Positions 9,323 to 17,548 are shown, counted from the stretch's first letter. The stretch is DNA of 64,000 bases from Glycomyces sp. YM15 (GCF_016918015.1 NZ_JAERMK010000001.1:62001-126000); one strand, 5' to 3'. Numbers and translations are program-made. Notes: generated by a model not told the origin, from the letters alone.

Positions 9323-9629
9323 GGGGTTGCCGGCCCTTGCGGCCCCACCTGGGCCCGACTTAGAGCGGGCGGCGACAAAAGGGTCTCATGGTGGTGGGGT
9401 GTGCGGTGCGGCTGCCCGGCAGCGCCGGGACCGGGGCGGCGGGGCCCATTTGGCCCCTGGTTTGCTCTGCGCCCCAGGCGGAGTGGCGGCGTGTCGTGAG
9501 TGTCCCTCATGGAATAGTCACCCGGTTGGGTGATGACACCGCCACGGAATGCTGTCATCATTGAACTACGAACAAGGAACCGAAAACAGGCAGGACATTC
9601 GAGAACAGCGGAAGGGAGGCGAAGGAACC
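9323..9629 (+). promoter_or_regulatory. Intergenic leader of the DUF222/HNH gene with inverted repeats
   Basis: No coding signal over 307 bp. It holds several GC-rich hairpins near the kptA stop and, closer to the HNH gene, TCACCC-GGTT-GGGTGA (9518-9533) and TGATGACA-N14-TGTCATCA (9531-9560, perfect 8-bp arms). The ribosome site GGGAGGCGAAGGA sits just before the ATG at 9630. The TGATGACA repeat could be an operator or an mRNA hairpin in the leader. Confidence 0.5.
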
Positions 9630-11639
9630 ATGAGCCACTGCACCAGCACCACCACCCCGAGCCCCCTCACCGGCTCCCGCCCTGACCGCCGCTCCCAGGC
9701 TGCGGCGATCCGCTCGGCCCTCGATGAGGCCGCCGCGGGGATCAACGCCTTTCACGCCCAGGTCCTGTCTGCGGTGATCGCGATGAAGGAGGCGAACCTG
9801 CACCGCTCCGAGTTCGGGTTCTCCGCCCTCCGCGACCTGCTCCTGTCCCAGTTCGACTTCACCTTCAACACCGCCAGCGCGATCGCGGCGATCGCGCGGC
9901 TGTCGGGGAAGTTCCGTCTTCTTGCTTCGGCGGCGGTGTCGGGGCAGGCCCGGATCGACCAGGTCGCTTACGCCGTCCGCCAGCTCGACCAGACTCCGGC
10001 GATGCGCCTGTTCGCCCGCACTCCCTTCCAGGCCCCGGTCGTCTCCCCCTTCGACCCCGAGACCCTCTGTGCGACGCCGGAGGCGATGGTGGTCGAGTAC
10101 TGCGCTCATGCCTCTTTCAAGGACCTGCGTCGTCACCTTGAGGGGCTGTGGGCCGCGATCGCCGGAGAGACTGAGCTTCTTGATGGGCTCGGCGAGCAGT
10201 CGATGCAGCGCCTGGAGTTGATCGAGTGCGGCAATGGCATGTGGGCGCTGGAAGGGCACCTCTCGAATGCGACCGGGCGGATGCTCGACAAGTACCTGCA
10301 GACCGCCTGCCCGCCGCCCCGCCAGGACGAGGGCGACCCTGAGGACGGCGGTCTGCTGCCCCCGCAGGCGAACCGGCATGCCGAGGCTCTCCATCAGCTC
10401 CTGGCCGGGTACGGGTCCTCCCCGCAGGCGGCGACCCGGCACGGGCACACCGCCACCCTCAACCTCACCGTCGACATCGAGACGTTGCAGGGCAAGGACA
10501 CCGGCCGCCTCCCCCTCCTGGAGGGCGAGCCGATCAGCCTCGCCCGGGCCCGACTCCTGGCCTGCGAAGGCCTCATCATCCCCTCGGTGTTCAACTACGC
10601 CAAGGGGGAAGCGGTCGAGCTCGGTCGGGCGCTGCGCCTCCCGAACGCGGCCCTGCGGCGCAAACTCGAGCTCGAGCAGCCAGGCGGTTGCGCTTGGCAC
10701 GGCTGTGACCGGCCCATCGCCTGGACCGAGGCGCACCACATCACCCACTGGGCCGACGGCGGCCCGACCGTCGCCGAGAACCTGATCCTGCTGTGCCGCT
10801 TCCACCACGGGCGCATCCACACCCCCGGGTGGAGCGTGGAGAAGACCGGCCCCGGCACTGCCCTCATCACCCACCACGACGGCCACGAAGCAGCGGCCGG
10901 GACCGGTCAGAGCGGCACCGCCGATGCCTCGGCCGGGTGCGGGTGCGCTGACTGGCGCACCGATGCCGACATGGACGCCGAGCATGCAGGCTCGGACTGG
11001 GATGTGTTCCCCACCGGGCTCTACCGCACTGAATGGTCCGAGACGTTGAATCCCGACCTCGACGGCATGGCCGAGGCCATCGACCGCGACCGGGCGGTCA
11101 AAGCCATGCGAGAGGCGAAAGCGCGATGCCGAGCGACGTTCGGCATACGCGACTCCTCAAGCACCGAAGTAGCAGTCGCGGCGCCCGCACCACCGGCATC
11201 GACAGCGACAGCTGCAGGGTCAGCGACAGCCGACTACGGCGACCCGCCGTTCTTACCCTGCCCCAGCAGGCGACTGCTGGGGGAAGAAGCGCCGCACACA
11301 CCACGCAGCGCAGCCCGAACCCCAACAGGGGCCGGGCCCCTCAGCATGCCCACACCAGGAAACCCACCCCACCCCAGCCACACACCCCACCATCGCCGCC
11401 GGACTGAACCCCGACCCGACCAGGCCAGAGAACCGGAGACGAACCCGAACCCGAACCCCCATCCACCCCATCGTCGCCGCCAGCCTGAACCCCGAGCCCG
11501 ATCAGCCGGGGGGCCGGAAAAGGACCCGACCCCTCTCTCACCTCTTCATCGCTGCCCGCCTGAACCTCGGCCCGATCCGGCCGGGAAGCCCGAGAGCGAC
11601 AAGGTCCCTGCCGCCACCTCGTTGTCGCCGTCCGATTGA
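9630..11639 (+). CDS. DUF222 / HNH endonuclease (13E12-type repeat family)
   Basis: 669 aa. Residues about 25-330 form the alpha-helical DUF222 region (QAAAIRSALDEAAAGINA, FGFSALRDLLL, ARIDQVAYAVRQL); the HNH nuclease lies near residues 350-400 with CAWHGCDRPIAWTEAHHITH, then ADGGPTVAENLILLCRFHHG. The Cys and His residues needed for the beta-beta-alpha metal fold are present. These proteins are multi-copy in many actinobacteria; the DNA target and purpose are unsettled. The last ~100 residues are not globular: they are Pro/Arg-rich and made of an imperfect unit HRRxxEPRPDxA coded by a ~76-bp tandem repeat that continues past the stop codon. GGAGGCGAAGGA precedes the chosen ATG. Confidence 0.88.
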   Translation: MSHCTSTTTPSPLTGSRPDRRSQAAAIRSALDEAAAGINAFHAQVLSAVIAMKEANLHRSEFGFSALRDLLLSQFDFTFNTASAIAAIARLSGKFRLLASAAVSGQARIDQVAYAVRQLDQTPAMRLFARTPFQAPVVSPFDPETLCATPEAMVVEYCAHASFKDLRRHLEGLWAAIAGETELLDGLGEQSMQRLELIECGNGMWALEGHLSNATGRMLDKYLQTACPPPRQDEGDPEDGGLLPPQANRHAEALHQLLAGYGSSPQAATRHGHTATLNLTVDIETLQGKDTGRLPLLEGEPISLARARLLACEGLIIPSVFNYAKGEAVELGRALRLPNAALRRKLELEQPGGCAWHGCDRPIAWTEAHHITHWADGGPTVAENLILLCRFHHGRIHTPGWSVEKTGPGTALITHHDGHEAAAGTGQSGTADASAGCGCADWRTDADMDAEHAGSDWDVFPTGLYRTEWSETLNPDLDGMAEAIDRDRAVKAMREAKARCRATFGIRDSSSTEVAVAAPAPPASTATAAGSATADYGDPPFLPCPSRRLLGEEAPHTPRSAARTPTGAGPLSMPTPGNPPHPSHTPHHRRRTEPRPDQAREPETNPNPNPHPPHRRRQPEPRARSAGGPEKDPTPLSPLHRCPPEPRPDPAGKPESDKVPAATSLSPSD

Positions 11640-11865
11640 ACCGGAAGTCAAGCGAGCAGGGAAGCCGAAGAGGCGACCCGAGCCCCGCTGCCACCTCGTT
11701 GTCGCTGCCTGATTGAAGCTGGATCCGATCGGTCCGGGCGGCCGAAGACCGGTCAGCAGCGCATGAGGCCTTGTTGTCGCCGCCCTTCTGGACCGGAGCC
11801 TGAGCAGACCTGAGGGCCGAGGTGCGACCCGAAGCCCGAAGTGCGACCCCGCTGCTGAAGGGACT
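11391..11865 (+). repeat. Imperfect ~76-bp tandem repeat, about six units, crossing the HNH stop codon
   Basis: Units start with CATCGCCGCC or GTTGTCGCCG and contain a TGAACC (or TGAAGC, TGGACC) core at 11405, 11486, 11561, 11637, 11714 and 11789, giving steps of 81, 75, 76, 77 and 75 bp. The first three units are read as protein; in the fourth the step of 76 puts TGA in frame and makes the stop codon. Copies decay toward the 3' side. Confidence 0.7.
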
Positions 11866-11888
11866 CGACCGGACCTCTCAACACTTGG

Positions 11889-11929
11889 ACGCCCGGGCCG
11901 CCCTCCGCAGTGGAGGGCGGCCCGGGCGT
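11889..11929. terminator. Bidirectional terminator-like hairpin between HNH gene and MFS gene
   Basis: Perfect 18-bp inverted repeat ACGCCCGGGCCGCCCTCC with a 5-nt loop (GCAGT), placed between the two convergent genes. No long T-tract on either side. Confidence 0.75.
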
Positions 11930-11938
11930 GCTGTCGTC

Positions 11939-13393
11939 CTATCCGATGGCGACCGGGACCGACTCGGCTTCGACCTCAGTCGCCCTGCGGGCCTTGATGA
12001 CCGTGACGGCGATGAGCAGGGCCGTCGCCGAGAGGCCCGCAGCGATGCCGTAGCCGAGGCGGAAGCCGCCGGTCAAGGCTTCGGCCTGCACCGCGCCGCC
12101 TTCGAGGAGGTCGCCGGTGCGGGCCGAGACCGCAGTGCTGATGACCGCGAGGCCGACCGCGCCGCCGACCTGCTGGGCAGTGTTGAACAGGCCCGAGGTG
12201 ACCCCGGCGTCCTCGGGCTTGGAGTCGGCCATGCCGAGGGTCATGAGGGCGGGCATCGCCAGGCCGAAGCCGAGCGGTGCGGTGACCATGCCGGGCAGGA
12301 CGTCCACCAGGTAGTTGCCGTCGGCCCGCATCTGGGCGAAGAAGACGAAGCCGAGGACCATGAGCGCCAGCCCGGCGATCACCATCGGGCGGGCGCCGAA
12401 GCGGGTCAGGAGCCGCGGGGCGGCCGCCATCGAGACCACCGCGATCACGATCGGGGCGGGCAGGAACGCCAGGCCCGCCGCGAGCGGCGCGAATTCGAGC
12501 ACCTGCTGGAGGTAGAGGACGGAGAAGAACATGAACCCGAAGGCCGAGCCGACCATGAGCGCCTGAGCAAGGTTCGCTCCGGCCACGTTGCGGGAGAACA
12601 GGATGCGCAGCGGGATCAGCGGCGAGGCGGCCTTGGCCTGGCGGACGAAGAACCCCGCGAGCAACGCGATGGAGAGAGCGCCGAGGCCGAGAGTGCGGGC
12701 GGAGGCGAGCCCATAGCGCTCGGTCTCGATCAGGGTGTAGACGGCGAGCATGAGGCCGGAGGTCACGAGGGCCGCGCCGATCACGTCGGCCCCGGCCTTC
12801 AGGCCGATGCCGCGGTCGGCGGGGAGCAGCTTCCAGGCCAGCGCGGCCACGGCGAGGCCGAACGGGAGGTTCACGTAGAAGACCGATTCCCAACCGAGCG
12901 TCTCGGTGAGCACGCCGCCGATGACGCTGCCCAAAGCGCCGCCGCTGGCGGAGGCGAAGCCGTAGACGCCGATGGCCTTCACCTGGTGCTGCGGTTCGGG
13001 GAAGATCGTGACGATCATGCCCAGGAGCCCGGCGGCCGTGATGGCGCCGCCGACGCCTTGCACGAAGCGGGCGGTCAGGAGGAGGCCCTGGGTGTCGGCC
13101 AGCGCCGCCGCGACGGAGGCGAGGGTGAAGAGGGCCAGTCCGGCGAGGAAGACCTGCTTGCGGCTGATGAGGTCGCCGAGCCTTCCGGCGAGGAGGAGCA
13201 GGCCGCCGAAGGGGATCACGTAGGCGTTCACGGTCCACACGAGATTCGCCTGGCTGAACGCGAGATCCTCGCGGATGGCCGGGAGTGCGATGCTCACGAT
13301 GTTCTGGTCCAGGACGATCATGAGCTGGGCGGCCGCGAGTGCGATCACGGCCAGCCAGCGGGTGCGAAGGCTTTGCGCTGTAATGGGTGGCAT
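11939..13393 (-). CDS. MFS drug transporter, DHA2 (EmrB/QacA) type
   Basis: Proton-driven multidrug efflux permease, 484 aa, about 14 membrane spans. DHA2 signs are the span-1 motif D1 (AAAQLMIVLDQNIVSIALP), motif A after span 2 (GRLGDLISRKQVFLAG), motif C in span 5 (GALGSVIGGVLTETLGW) and the family-typical NLPFGLAVAAL. The start at 13393 has GAGGAG seven bases upstream. It is divergent from an HxlR-type regulator at 13617, with a 223-bp control region holding several inverted repeats, so the regulator very likely controls the pump. Substrate unknown. Confidence 0.93.
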   Translation of the reverse strand: MPPITAQSLRTRWLAVIALAAAQLMIVLDQNIVSIALPAIREDLAFSQANLVWTVNAYVIPFGGLLLLAGRLGDLISRKQVFLAGLALFTLASVAAALADTQGLLLTARFVQGVGGAITAAGLLGMIVTIFPEPQHQVKAIGVYGFASASGGALGSVIGGVLTETLGWESVFYVNLPFGLAVAALAWKLLPADRGIGLKAGADVIGAALVTSGLMLAVYTLIETERYGLASARTLGLGALSIALLAGFFVRQAKAASPLIPLRILFSRNVAGANLAQALMVGSAFGFMFFSVLYLQQVLEFAPLAAGLAFLPAPIVIAVVSMAAAPRLLTRFGARPMVIAGLALMVLGFVFFAQMRADGNYLVDVLPGMVTAPLGFGLAMPALMTLGMADSKPEDAGVTSGLFNTAQQVGGAVGLAVISTAVSARTGDLLEGGAVQAEALTGGFRLGYGIAAGLSATALLIAVTVIKARRATEVEAESVPVAIG

Positions 13394-13616
13394 CGGGGGT
13401 CTCCTCGAGGTCTGGGAAGCACATGGGGAACGTTTTGTTCCTGGGAAGATCATGTGTTCCAATGGAGGAATCCGTAAGAAGGCACTTTCATGTGCCAGGG
13501 GGTACAGGGATGTTCCTGTCCAGGTCGACCGATCCTTTCCCTGGATGTGACTTGTGACATAAGTGCTCTGGGCCTCGGTCCGGGGCAGGATTGCGCTACC
13601 GAAGAGAGTGGGTCCG
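13394..13616. promoter_or_regulatory. Divergent control region MFS / HxlR with inverted repeats
   Basis: Between the two start codons are GGAAC-GTTTT-GTTCC (13427-13441), GGAA-N9-TTCC (13444-13460), GGCAC-TTTCAT-GTGCC (13481-13496) and ACAGG-GATGTT-CCTGT (13504-13519). The first two share GGAA/TTCC arms and lie near the pump start. Likely HxlR binding and promoter region for both genes; no consensus promoter is obvious. Confidence 0.5.
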
Positions 13617-14006
13617 ATGAGCGACGACGACTGTGTGCTGCCGAAGTCCGACGTGCAGGCCGAGGCCTGCCCCATCGTCCAGATCATCGACCGGGTCGCG
13701 GGCAAATGGTCGGTGTCGATCCTGGTCGCGGCGATCCGGAAGCCGGTGCGCTACACCGAGCTCGAGCGCTCGATCCCAGGCATCAGCCGCCGGATGCTGA
13801 CCCTGACGCTGCGGAACCTCGAACGCGACGGCCTGCTGGAGCGCACGGTCTACCCGACCGTGCCGCCGAAGGTCGAGTACAGCGCGACCCCGAGCGCGCG
13901 GGAGCTGTACGGGCACCTGACGGGCCTGCTCGAATGGGCCGAGCGCCACCGGCCCGACATCATCGAGGCTCGGAAGGCCTACGACGAGCAGGCGCTCGCC
14001 GCATAA
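13617..14006 (+). CDS. HxlR-family transcriptional regulator
   Basis: 129-aa winged-helix regulator. Family marks are the N-terminal Cys (EACPIVQIIDRVAGKWSVSI), RYTELERSIPGISRRMLTLTLRNLERDGLLER (read in parts: RYTELERSIPGISRRML and LTLRNLERDGLLER) and the wing ending PPKVEYSATPSARE. The conserved Cys before the first helix is a known redox or electrophile sensor in HxlR/HypR proteins. It faces the DHA2 pump, a common sensor-pump pair for electrophilic or antibiotic stress. ATG at 13617 with GAAGAGAG upstream. Its 3' end contains a 16-bp sequence that is repeated 30 bp further on. Confidence 0.92.
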   Translation: MSDDDCVLPKSDVQAEACPIVQIIDRVAGKWSVSILVAAIRKPVRYTELERSIPGISRRMLTLTLRNLERDGLLERTVYPTVPPKVEYSATPSARELYGHLTGLLEWAERHRPDIIEARKAYDEQALAA

Positions 14007-14033
14007 GGCACAGGCGTGCAGGCGCTCGCCGCA
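13988..14033 (+). repeat. 16-bp direct repeat at the HxlR stop codon
   Basis: GCAGGCGCTCGCCGCA occurs at 13988-14003 (the last codons of the gene) and again at 14018-14033, 30 bp apart. The second copy is non-coding. It looks like a small local duplication. Confidence 0.7.
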
Positions 14034-14052
14034 GGTAGGCCACCGACGGAAC

Positions 14053-14089
14053 GACGCCCGCCGCCTGGAGTCCAGGCGGCGGGCGTCGA
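14053..14089. terminator. Bidirectional terminator-like hairpin
   Basis: CGACGCCCGCCGCCTGGA and its exact reverse complement are separated by one G (37 nt in all). It lies between the convergent HxlR and inositol monophosphatase genes and can serve both. Confidence 0.8.
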
Positions 14090-14101
14090 GGTGTCTGCGG
14101 C

Positions 14102-14890
14102 TCAGGCGAGTTCGGTGAGCAGCGCCCGGTGGAGGTCCGGCCCGGCGGCGAGCACCGACAAGGCACCGTCGCCGTAGTCGACGCCGTCGAGGTCGGTGAC
14201 GAGCACGCCGGCCTCGCGACAGATCACGGTCCCCGCGGCCACGTCCCAGAGGTTGATGCGCTCGTGGATGACCGCGTCGACCCGGCCCGCCGCGAGCCAG
14301 CACATGTCGAGGGCCGCGGTGCCGAGCATCCGGATCCGCTGCACTTTCGGCACGAGCCGCTGGAGGGAGGCGAGACGGCGCAGGTTGCGCTTGTCCGCGT
14401 CGACGCCGACCGAGAAGTCCCCCATGGCGACCACGGCCTCGCTGAGGTCCGAGGGCCCGAAGGCGCGCAGCGCCTGCTTGTTCAGCGCCGCGCCATGGCC
14501 GAGGGCGGCGCTGAAGCGCTCCTCCGACATCGGCGCGAAGACGACGCCCACCACCGGCATCCCATTGCGCATCAATGCGAGCGAGACGCCGAACAACGGC
14601 GAGCCGTGCGCGAAGTTGATGGTCCCGTCGATCGGGTCGAGCACCCATTCGTAGGGGGAGTCGGCGTCTCCGGAACGACCCCGCTCCTCCCCCAGCAGCG
14701 GAATCTCCGGAGTCTCCCGGTCCAGGAACGCGCGCACCGCGTCCTCCACGGCGTAGTCGACGTCCGTGGCGAAATCGCGGTCGCCCTTGCCGCTGATGGA
14801 GCGTTCGCGGCCCAACCCCGCCCGGATCACTTCGACCCCCCGCTCGGCCGCCTGCTCCGCCGTGCCCAGGTAATCCAGCAGCTCCATCAT
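14102..14890 (-). CDS. Inositol monophosphatase family protein
   Basis: Mg2+-dependent, Li+-sensitive type phosphatase of 262 aa. Metal site motifs are all present: LLGEERG (Glu), motif A WVLDPIDGTINFAHG and motif B INLWDVAAGTVICREAG. The family covers inositol-1-phosphatase, histidinol-phosphatase (HisN) and fructose-1,6-bisphosphatase-like enzymes; in actinobacteria HisN is often of this type, so either role is possible. Two adjacent ATGs at 14890 and 14887; GAGGAAC lies upstream. It stands alone, between two terminator-like or decayed regions. Confidence 0.9.
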   Translation of the reverse strand: MMELLDYLGTAEQAAERGVEVIRAGLGRERSISGKGDRDFATDVDYAVEDAVRAFLDRETPEIPLLGEERGRSGDADSPYEWVLDPIDGTINFAHGSPLFGVSLALMRNGMPVVGVVFAPMSEERFSAALGHGAALNKQALRAFGPSDLSEAVVAMGDFSVGVDADKRNLRRLASLQRLVPKVQRIRMLGTAALDMCWLAAGRVDAVIHERINLWDVAAGTVICREAGVLVTDLDGVDYGDGALSVLAAGPDLHRALLTELA

Positions 14891-15056
14891 TATTCGGTTC
14901 CTCGTCTCCGTCCGACCCACCCGACGGACCTCATCCTAAGGGTGCATGGCCATGCGGCACTTGGACTCCCGGTGCGACCTTCCACCGGATATTTCCGGCT
15001 TGTAACACGAACGAGGCAGGTGCGCCCGCATTTCTGAGCACACCGGCCTATTCCGG

Positions 15057-15435
15057 TCAGTCGATCGGCAGCCACGCCCGCATCGAGGCCGGGCAGCGAG
15101 TCGCCCTGCGATGGAGCGGGATGAGCGCGACCTCGGCGGACTTGCCCTCGTCGTCCGGTGTCGCCGTCCCGGTCATGGACGTGCGCGGACACGTGCACGC
15201 GGCCGTCGCGTTCGACCGGCGGGGACGTCGCGTCGACCGTGAGTTCCGCCACGTCGGCCCCGCCGGGCAAGTCGATCGACTCCGCGCAGCACCACCGGGC
15301 CGCGTTCGGCGGCGGCGCAGCCGCGCACCGCGTCGATGCGCTCGCCGCGGGCGCATGTCGAGCACGCCGGTGAGTTTCGTCTCCCGATGCCTTCCAGGCG
15401 AAGTCGGAGTCGACGCGGATCGGCACGGTGGTCAC
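15057..15435 (-). pseudogene. Decayed C-terminal part of a GH127 (DUF1680) beta-L-arabinofuranosidase-like gene
   Basis: No single frame is open, but the three minus frames in turn give pieces that fit the end of GH127 proteins in the right order: KLTGVLDMRPR, then ERIDAVRGCAAAERGPVV, then CAESIDLPGGADVAELTVDA, then VALIPLHRRATRCPASMRAW followed by LPID and a TGA stop at 15057. These match the usual order (AVRGxVALERGPLVYCxE, DLP, LIPYxxWANRGPxxMRVWLP). At least three frameshifts are needed, and the ~450 upstream catalytic residues are gone. The relic is divergent from the LacI gene at 15728, which may once have controlled it. Confidence 0.65.
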
Positions 15436-15515
15436 GGAGCCATTGTGGACGTGGGGAGATGCACCATTGCGTGCCTCCGGGAGGGAAGCTGGGTGTGCCC
15501 GGGTGCCGAAAGAGC

Positions 15516-15642
15516 CCGAAAAGCTTTTCGGTCATTGGGTCGCCATCGATGCTTTGGATCGCTGCACGGTGATGTCAGTGCATTGATCGCCATAAATTCC
15601 AAGCGGGCCGGGAACCGAAAGCCGGATCAGCAGACTTTCGGT
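15516..15642. promoter_or_regulatory. Two palindromes with CCGAAA half-sites upstream of LacI gene
   Basis: CCGAAAAGCTTTTCGG (15516-15531) is a perfect 16-bp palindrome; ACCGAAAG-N13-CTTTCGGT (15614-15642) has perfect 8-bp arms. Both use CCGAAA/TTTCGG half-sites and lie between the GH127 relic and the LacI gene. They are probable operators for that LacI protein. The rest of the 292-bp gap shows nothing else. Confidence 0.55.
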
Positions 15643-15727
15643 AGGTCGGCTACAGTCGAGCCAGCCCGGAGCAACGCAGGGCGCCGCCGCGGGCGGCGCG
15701 GCGCGGGCTCCGGCTGAAGGAGGACGA

Positions 15728-16756
15728 GTGGCACGAACCCCCGCATCGCGCGGCACGCGCGCCGCCACACTGTCCGATGTTGCCCGCTTGGCGGGCGTCT
15801 CGGTGGCGACGGCGTCGAAGGCGCTCAACGGCCGCAACCACGTGCACCCTCAGACCCGCGAGCGGGTCGTGGAGGCGGCCGCGCAGCTCTCCTTCTCCCC
15901 CAACTCACTCGCCCGCGGGCTCCTCGCCGGCCGGACGGGCACCGTCGGGCTCCTCACCTCTGACCTGGTGGGCCGCTTCAGCCTCCCGATCCTCATAGGC
16001 GCGGAGGACGCGTTCGGCGCGGGCCAGGTCTCGGTGTTCCTGTGCGACGCCCGCGGCGACGCGATCCGCGAGCGCCACCATGTGCAGGCGCTGCTGAGCC
16101 GCCGCGTGGACGGGCTCATCGTGGTGGGATCCTCGACCGATCCGCGCCCGCCCCTGGCCGACGCGGTGGACGTGCCTGTCGTGTACGCCTACGCGCCTTC
16201 CGAAGCGCCCGATGACCTCTCGATCGTGCCGGACAACGTGAACGCCGGCCGGATGGCCGTCGAGCACCTGATCGCCTGCGGCCGCACCAGGATCGCCCAC
16301 ATCAGCGGCGACCGCCAGTACAGCGCCGCGCGCGACCGCGCGGCGGGGGCGCAGGCGGCCCTCGATGCGGCAGGGCTGTCCCTCGTCGGCGAGGTCGCCT
16401 ACGGCGCTTGGGAAGAGGGCTGGGGCCGGGCGGCCGCCGGGATGCTGCTCGATCGCGACCCCGAGGTCGACGCCGTGCTCTGCGGCTCGGACCAGGTCGC
16501 CCGGGGCGTCCTCGACTCCCTGCGTGAACGTGGCCGCCGCGTCCCCGAGGACGTGGCGGTCATGGGCTTCGACAACTGGGACGTGCTCACCACCGGCGCG
16601 CGACCGCAACTGACCAGTGTGGATATGAATCTCGAGGAGCTCGGCCGCGCCGCCGCCCGGGCCCTCTTCGAGGCCATCGACGCCGAGCACGGCCGAGGGA
16701 TCCACACCGTGCAGTGCCGAGTCGTCGTCAGGGGTTCCACCGCGTCCGCCGGGTGA
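15728..16756 (+). CDS. LacI-family transcriptional regulator
   Basis: 342 aa. N-terminal HTH with TLSDVARLAGVSVATASKAL (residues about 15-34) and the hinge helix region FSPNSLARGLLAGRTGTVGL; the rest is a periplasmic-binding-protein-like sugar domain (GLLTSDLVGRFSLPIL, VDGLIVVGSS, VMGFDNWDVLTTGARPQLTS). Usually a repressor released by a sugar. GTG start at 15728 follows a good ribosome site (GAAGGAGGAC). No intact transporter or glycosidase gene is next to it; only the GH127 relic is divergent from it, so it may now be an orphan or act elsewhere. Confidence 0.92.
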   Translation: MARTPASRGTRAATLSDVARLAGVSVATASKALNGRNHVHPQTRERVVEAAAQLSFSPNSLARGLLAGRTGTVGLLTSDLVGRFSLPILIGAEDAFGAGQVSVFLCDARGDAIRERHHVQALLSRRVDGLIVVGSSTDPRPPLADAVDVPVVYAYAPSEAPDDLSIVPDNVNAGRMAVEHLIACGRTRIAHISGDRQYSAARDRAAGAQAALDAAGLSLVGEVAYGAWEEGWGRAAAGMLLDRDPEVDAVLCGSDQVARGVLDSLRERGRRVPEDVAVMGFDNWDVLTTGARPQLTSVDMNLEELGRAAARALFEAIDAEHGRGIHTVQCRVVVRGSTASAG

Positions 16757-16900
16757 CGTTCGCGGCGCCGATCGTTCTGGCGGACTTCGGCTCCAGTGTG
16801 CCGCCGTGGTCGCGGCGCTCGTCCTCAGCGCCGTCACAGGCGGCTTCGTCCTCTTCCTCCGGCACCGCCCCAGCGTGGGGCACCAGGTGAATCCGGAGGC

Positions 16901-17461
16901 TCAGCGCCCGGGCACGTGGCAGTCGGCGAGGTGGTCGTCGACCATGCCGATCGCCTGCATCATCGCGTACGCGGTGGTCGGGCCCACGAATTTGAAGCCG
17001 CGCTTCTTGAGCGCCTTCGAGAGCGCGGTCGACTCGGGGGTCACGGCGGGCACGTCCTCGATGGTCTTCGGACGCTCGCGCGGCTCGGGCGCGAAGGACC
17101 ACACGAAGTCGCTCAGGCCGCCTTCGAGTTCGGCGGCGGCTTTCGCGTTCGCGATCGTGGCGTCGATCTTCATACGGTTGCGCACGATCCCCTCGTCACC
17201 CAGGAGCCGTTCGGCATCGGCCGCGGTGAACCCGGCGACCTCGGCGATCTTGAACTGCGCGAACGCCTTCCGGAACGCCTCGCGCTTGCGCAGGATCACC
17301 AGCCACGACAGGCCGGACTGGAAGGCCTCGAGGCTGACGCGTTCGAACAGGGCGTCGTCGCCGCGGACCGGCCGACCCCACTCCAGGTCGTGGTATTCCC
17401 GGTAGATCTCAGGGGAGGCGCCCCAGGGGCACCGCGTCAGACCGTCGCCTGCATCGCTCAC
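16901..17461 (-). CDS. tag: DNA-3-methyladenine glycosylase I
   Basis: Removes 3-methyladenine from alkylated DNA to start base excision repair. 186 aa, full length: CPWGASPEIYREYHDLEWG at the N-terminus (first Cys of the zinc site), LEAFQSGLSWLVILRKREAF (helix-hairpin region with the base-pocket residues), and FVGPTTAYAMMQAIGMVDDH, with the later Cys in HLADCHVPGR; these Cys and His positions make the Tag zinc snap. Monocistronic by position; 144 bp downstream to the LacI stop and divergent from the acetyltransferase at 17605. Confidence 0.95.
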   Translation of the reverse strand: MSDAGDGLTRCPWGASPEIYREYHDLEWGRPVRGDDALFERVSLEAFQSGLSWLVILRKREAFRKAFAQFKIAEVAGFTAADAERLLGDEGIVRNRMKIDATIANAKAAAELEGGLSDFVWSFAPEPRERPKTIEDVPAVTPESTALSKALKKRGFKFVGPTTAYAMMQAIGMVDDHLADCHVPGR

Positions 17462-17548
17462 CGTTCACTCCCGTCCTTCATGGGACCCGAGCGTACGCGC
17501 CGCCACCGACAATGCCCTCCGCCGCACCGCTGGACTGTCGGTGCCTTA

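Noticed and set aside
9630-11639. DUF222/HNH gene as a mobile intron or insertion element
   Set aside because: No terminal repeats, target duplication or intron structure; the gene is of the free-standing 13E12 type.
11822-13477. 551-codon frame on the plus strand over the MFS gene
   Set aside because: Low-complexity acidic/Gly-rich shadow; the minus-strand MFS protein has clear DHA2 motifs.
16757-16900. Possible small membrane protein between LacI and tag genes (VAALVLSAVTGGFVLFL on the plus strand)
   Set aside because: Too short, no ribosome site, and the frame runs into the antisense of tag; might be a relic but there is not enough to call.
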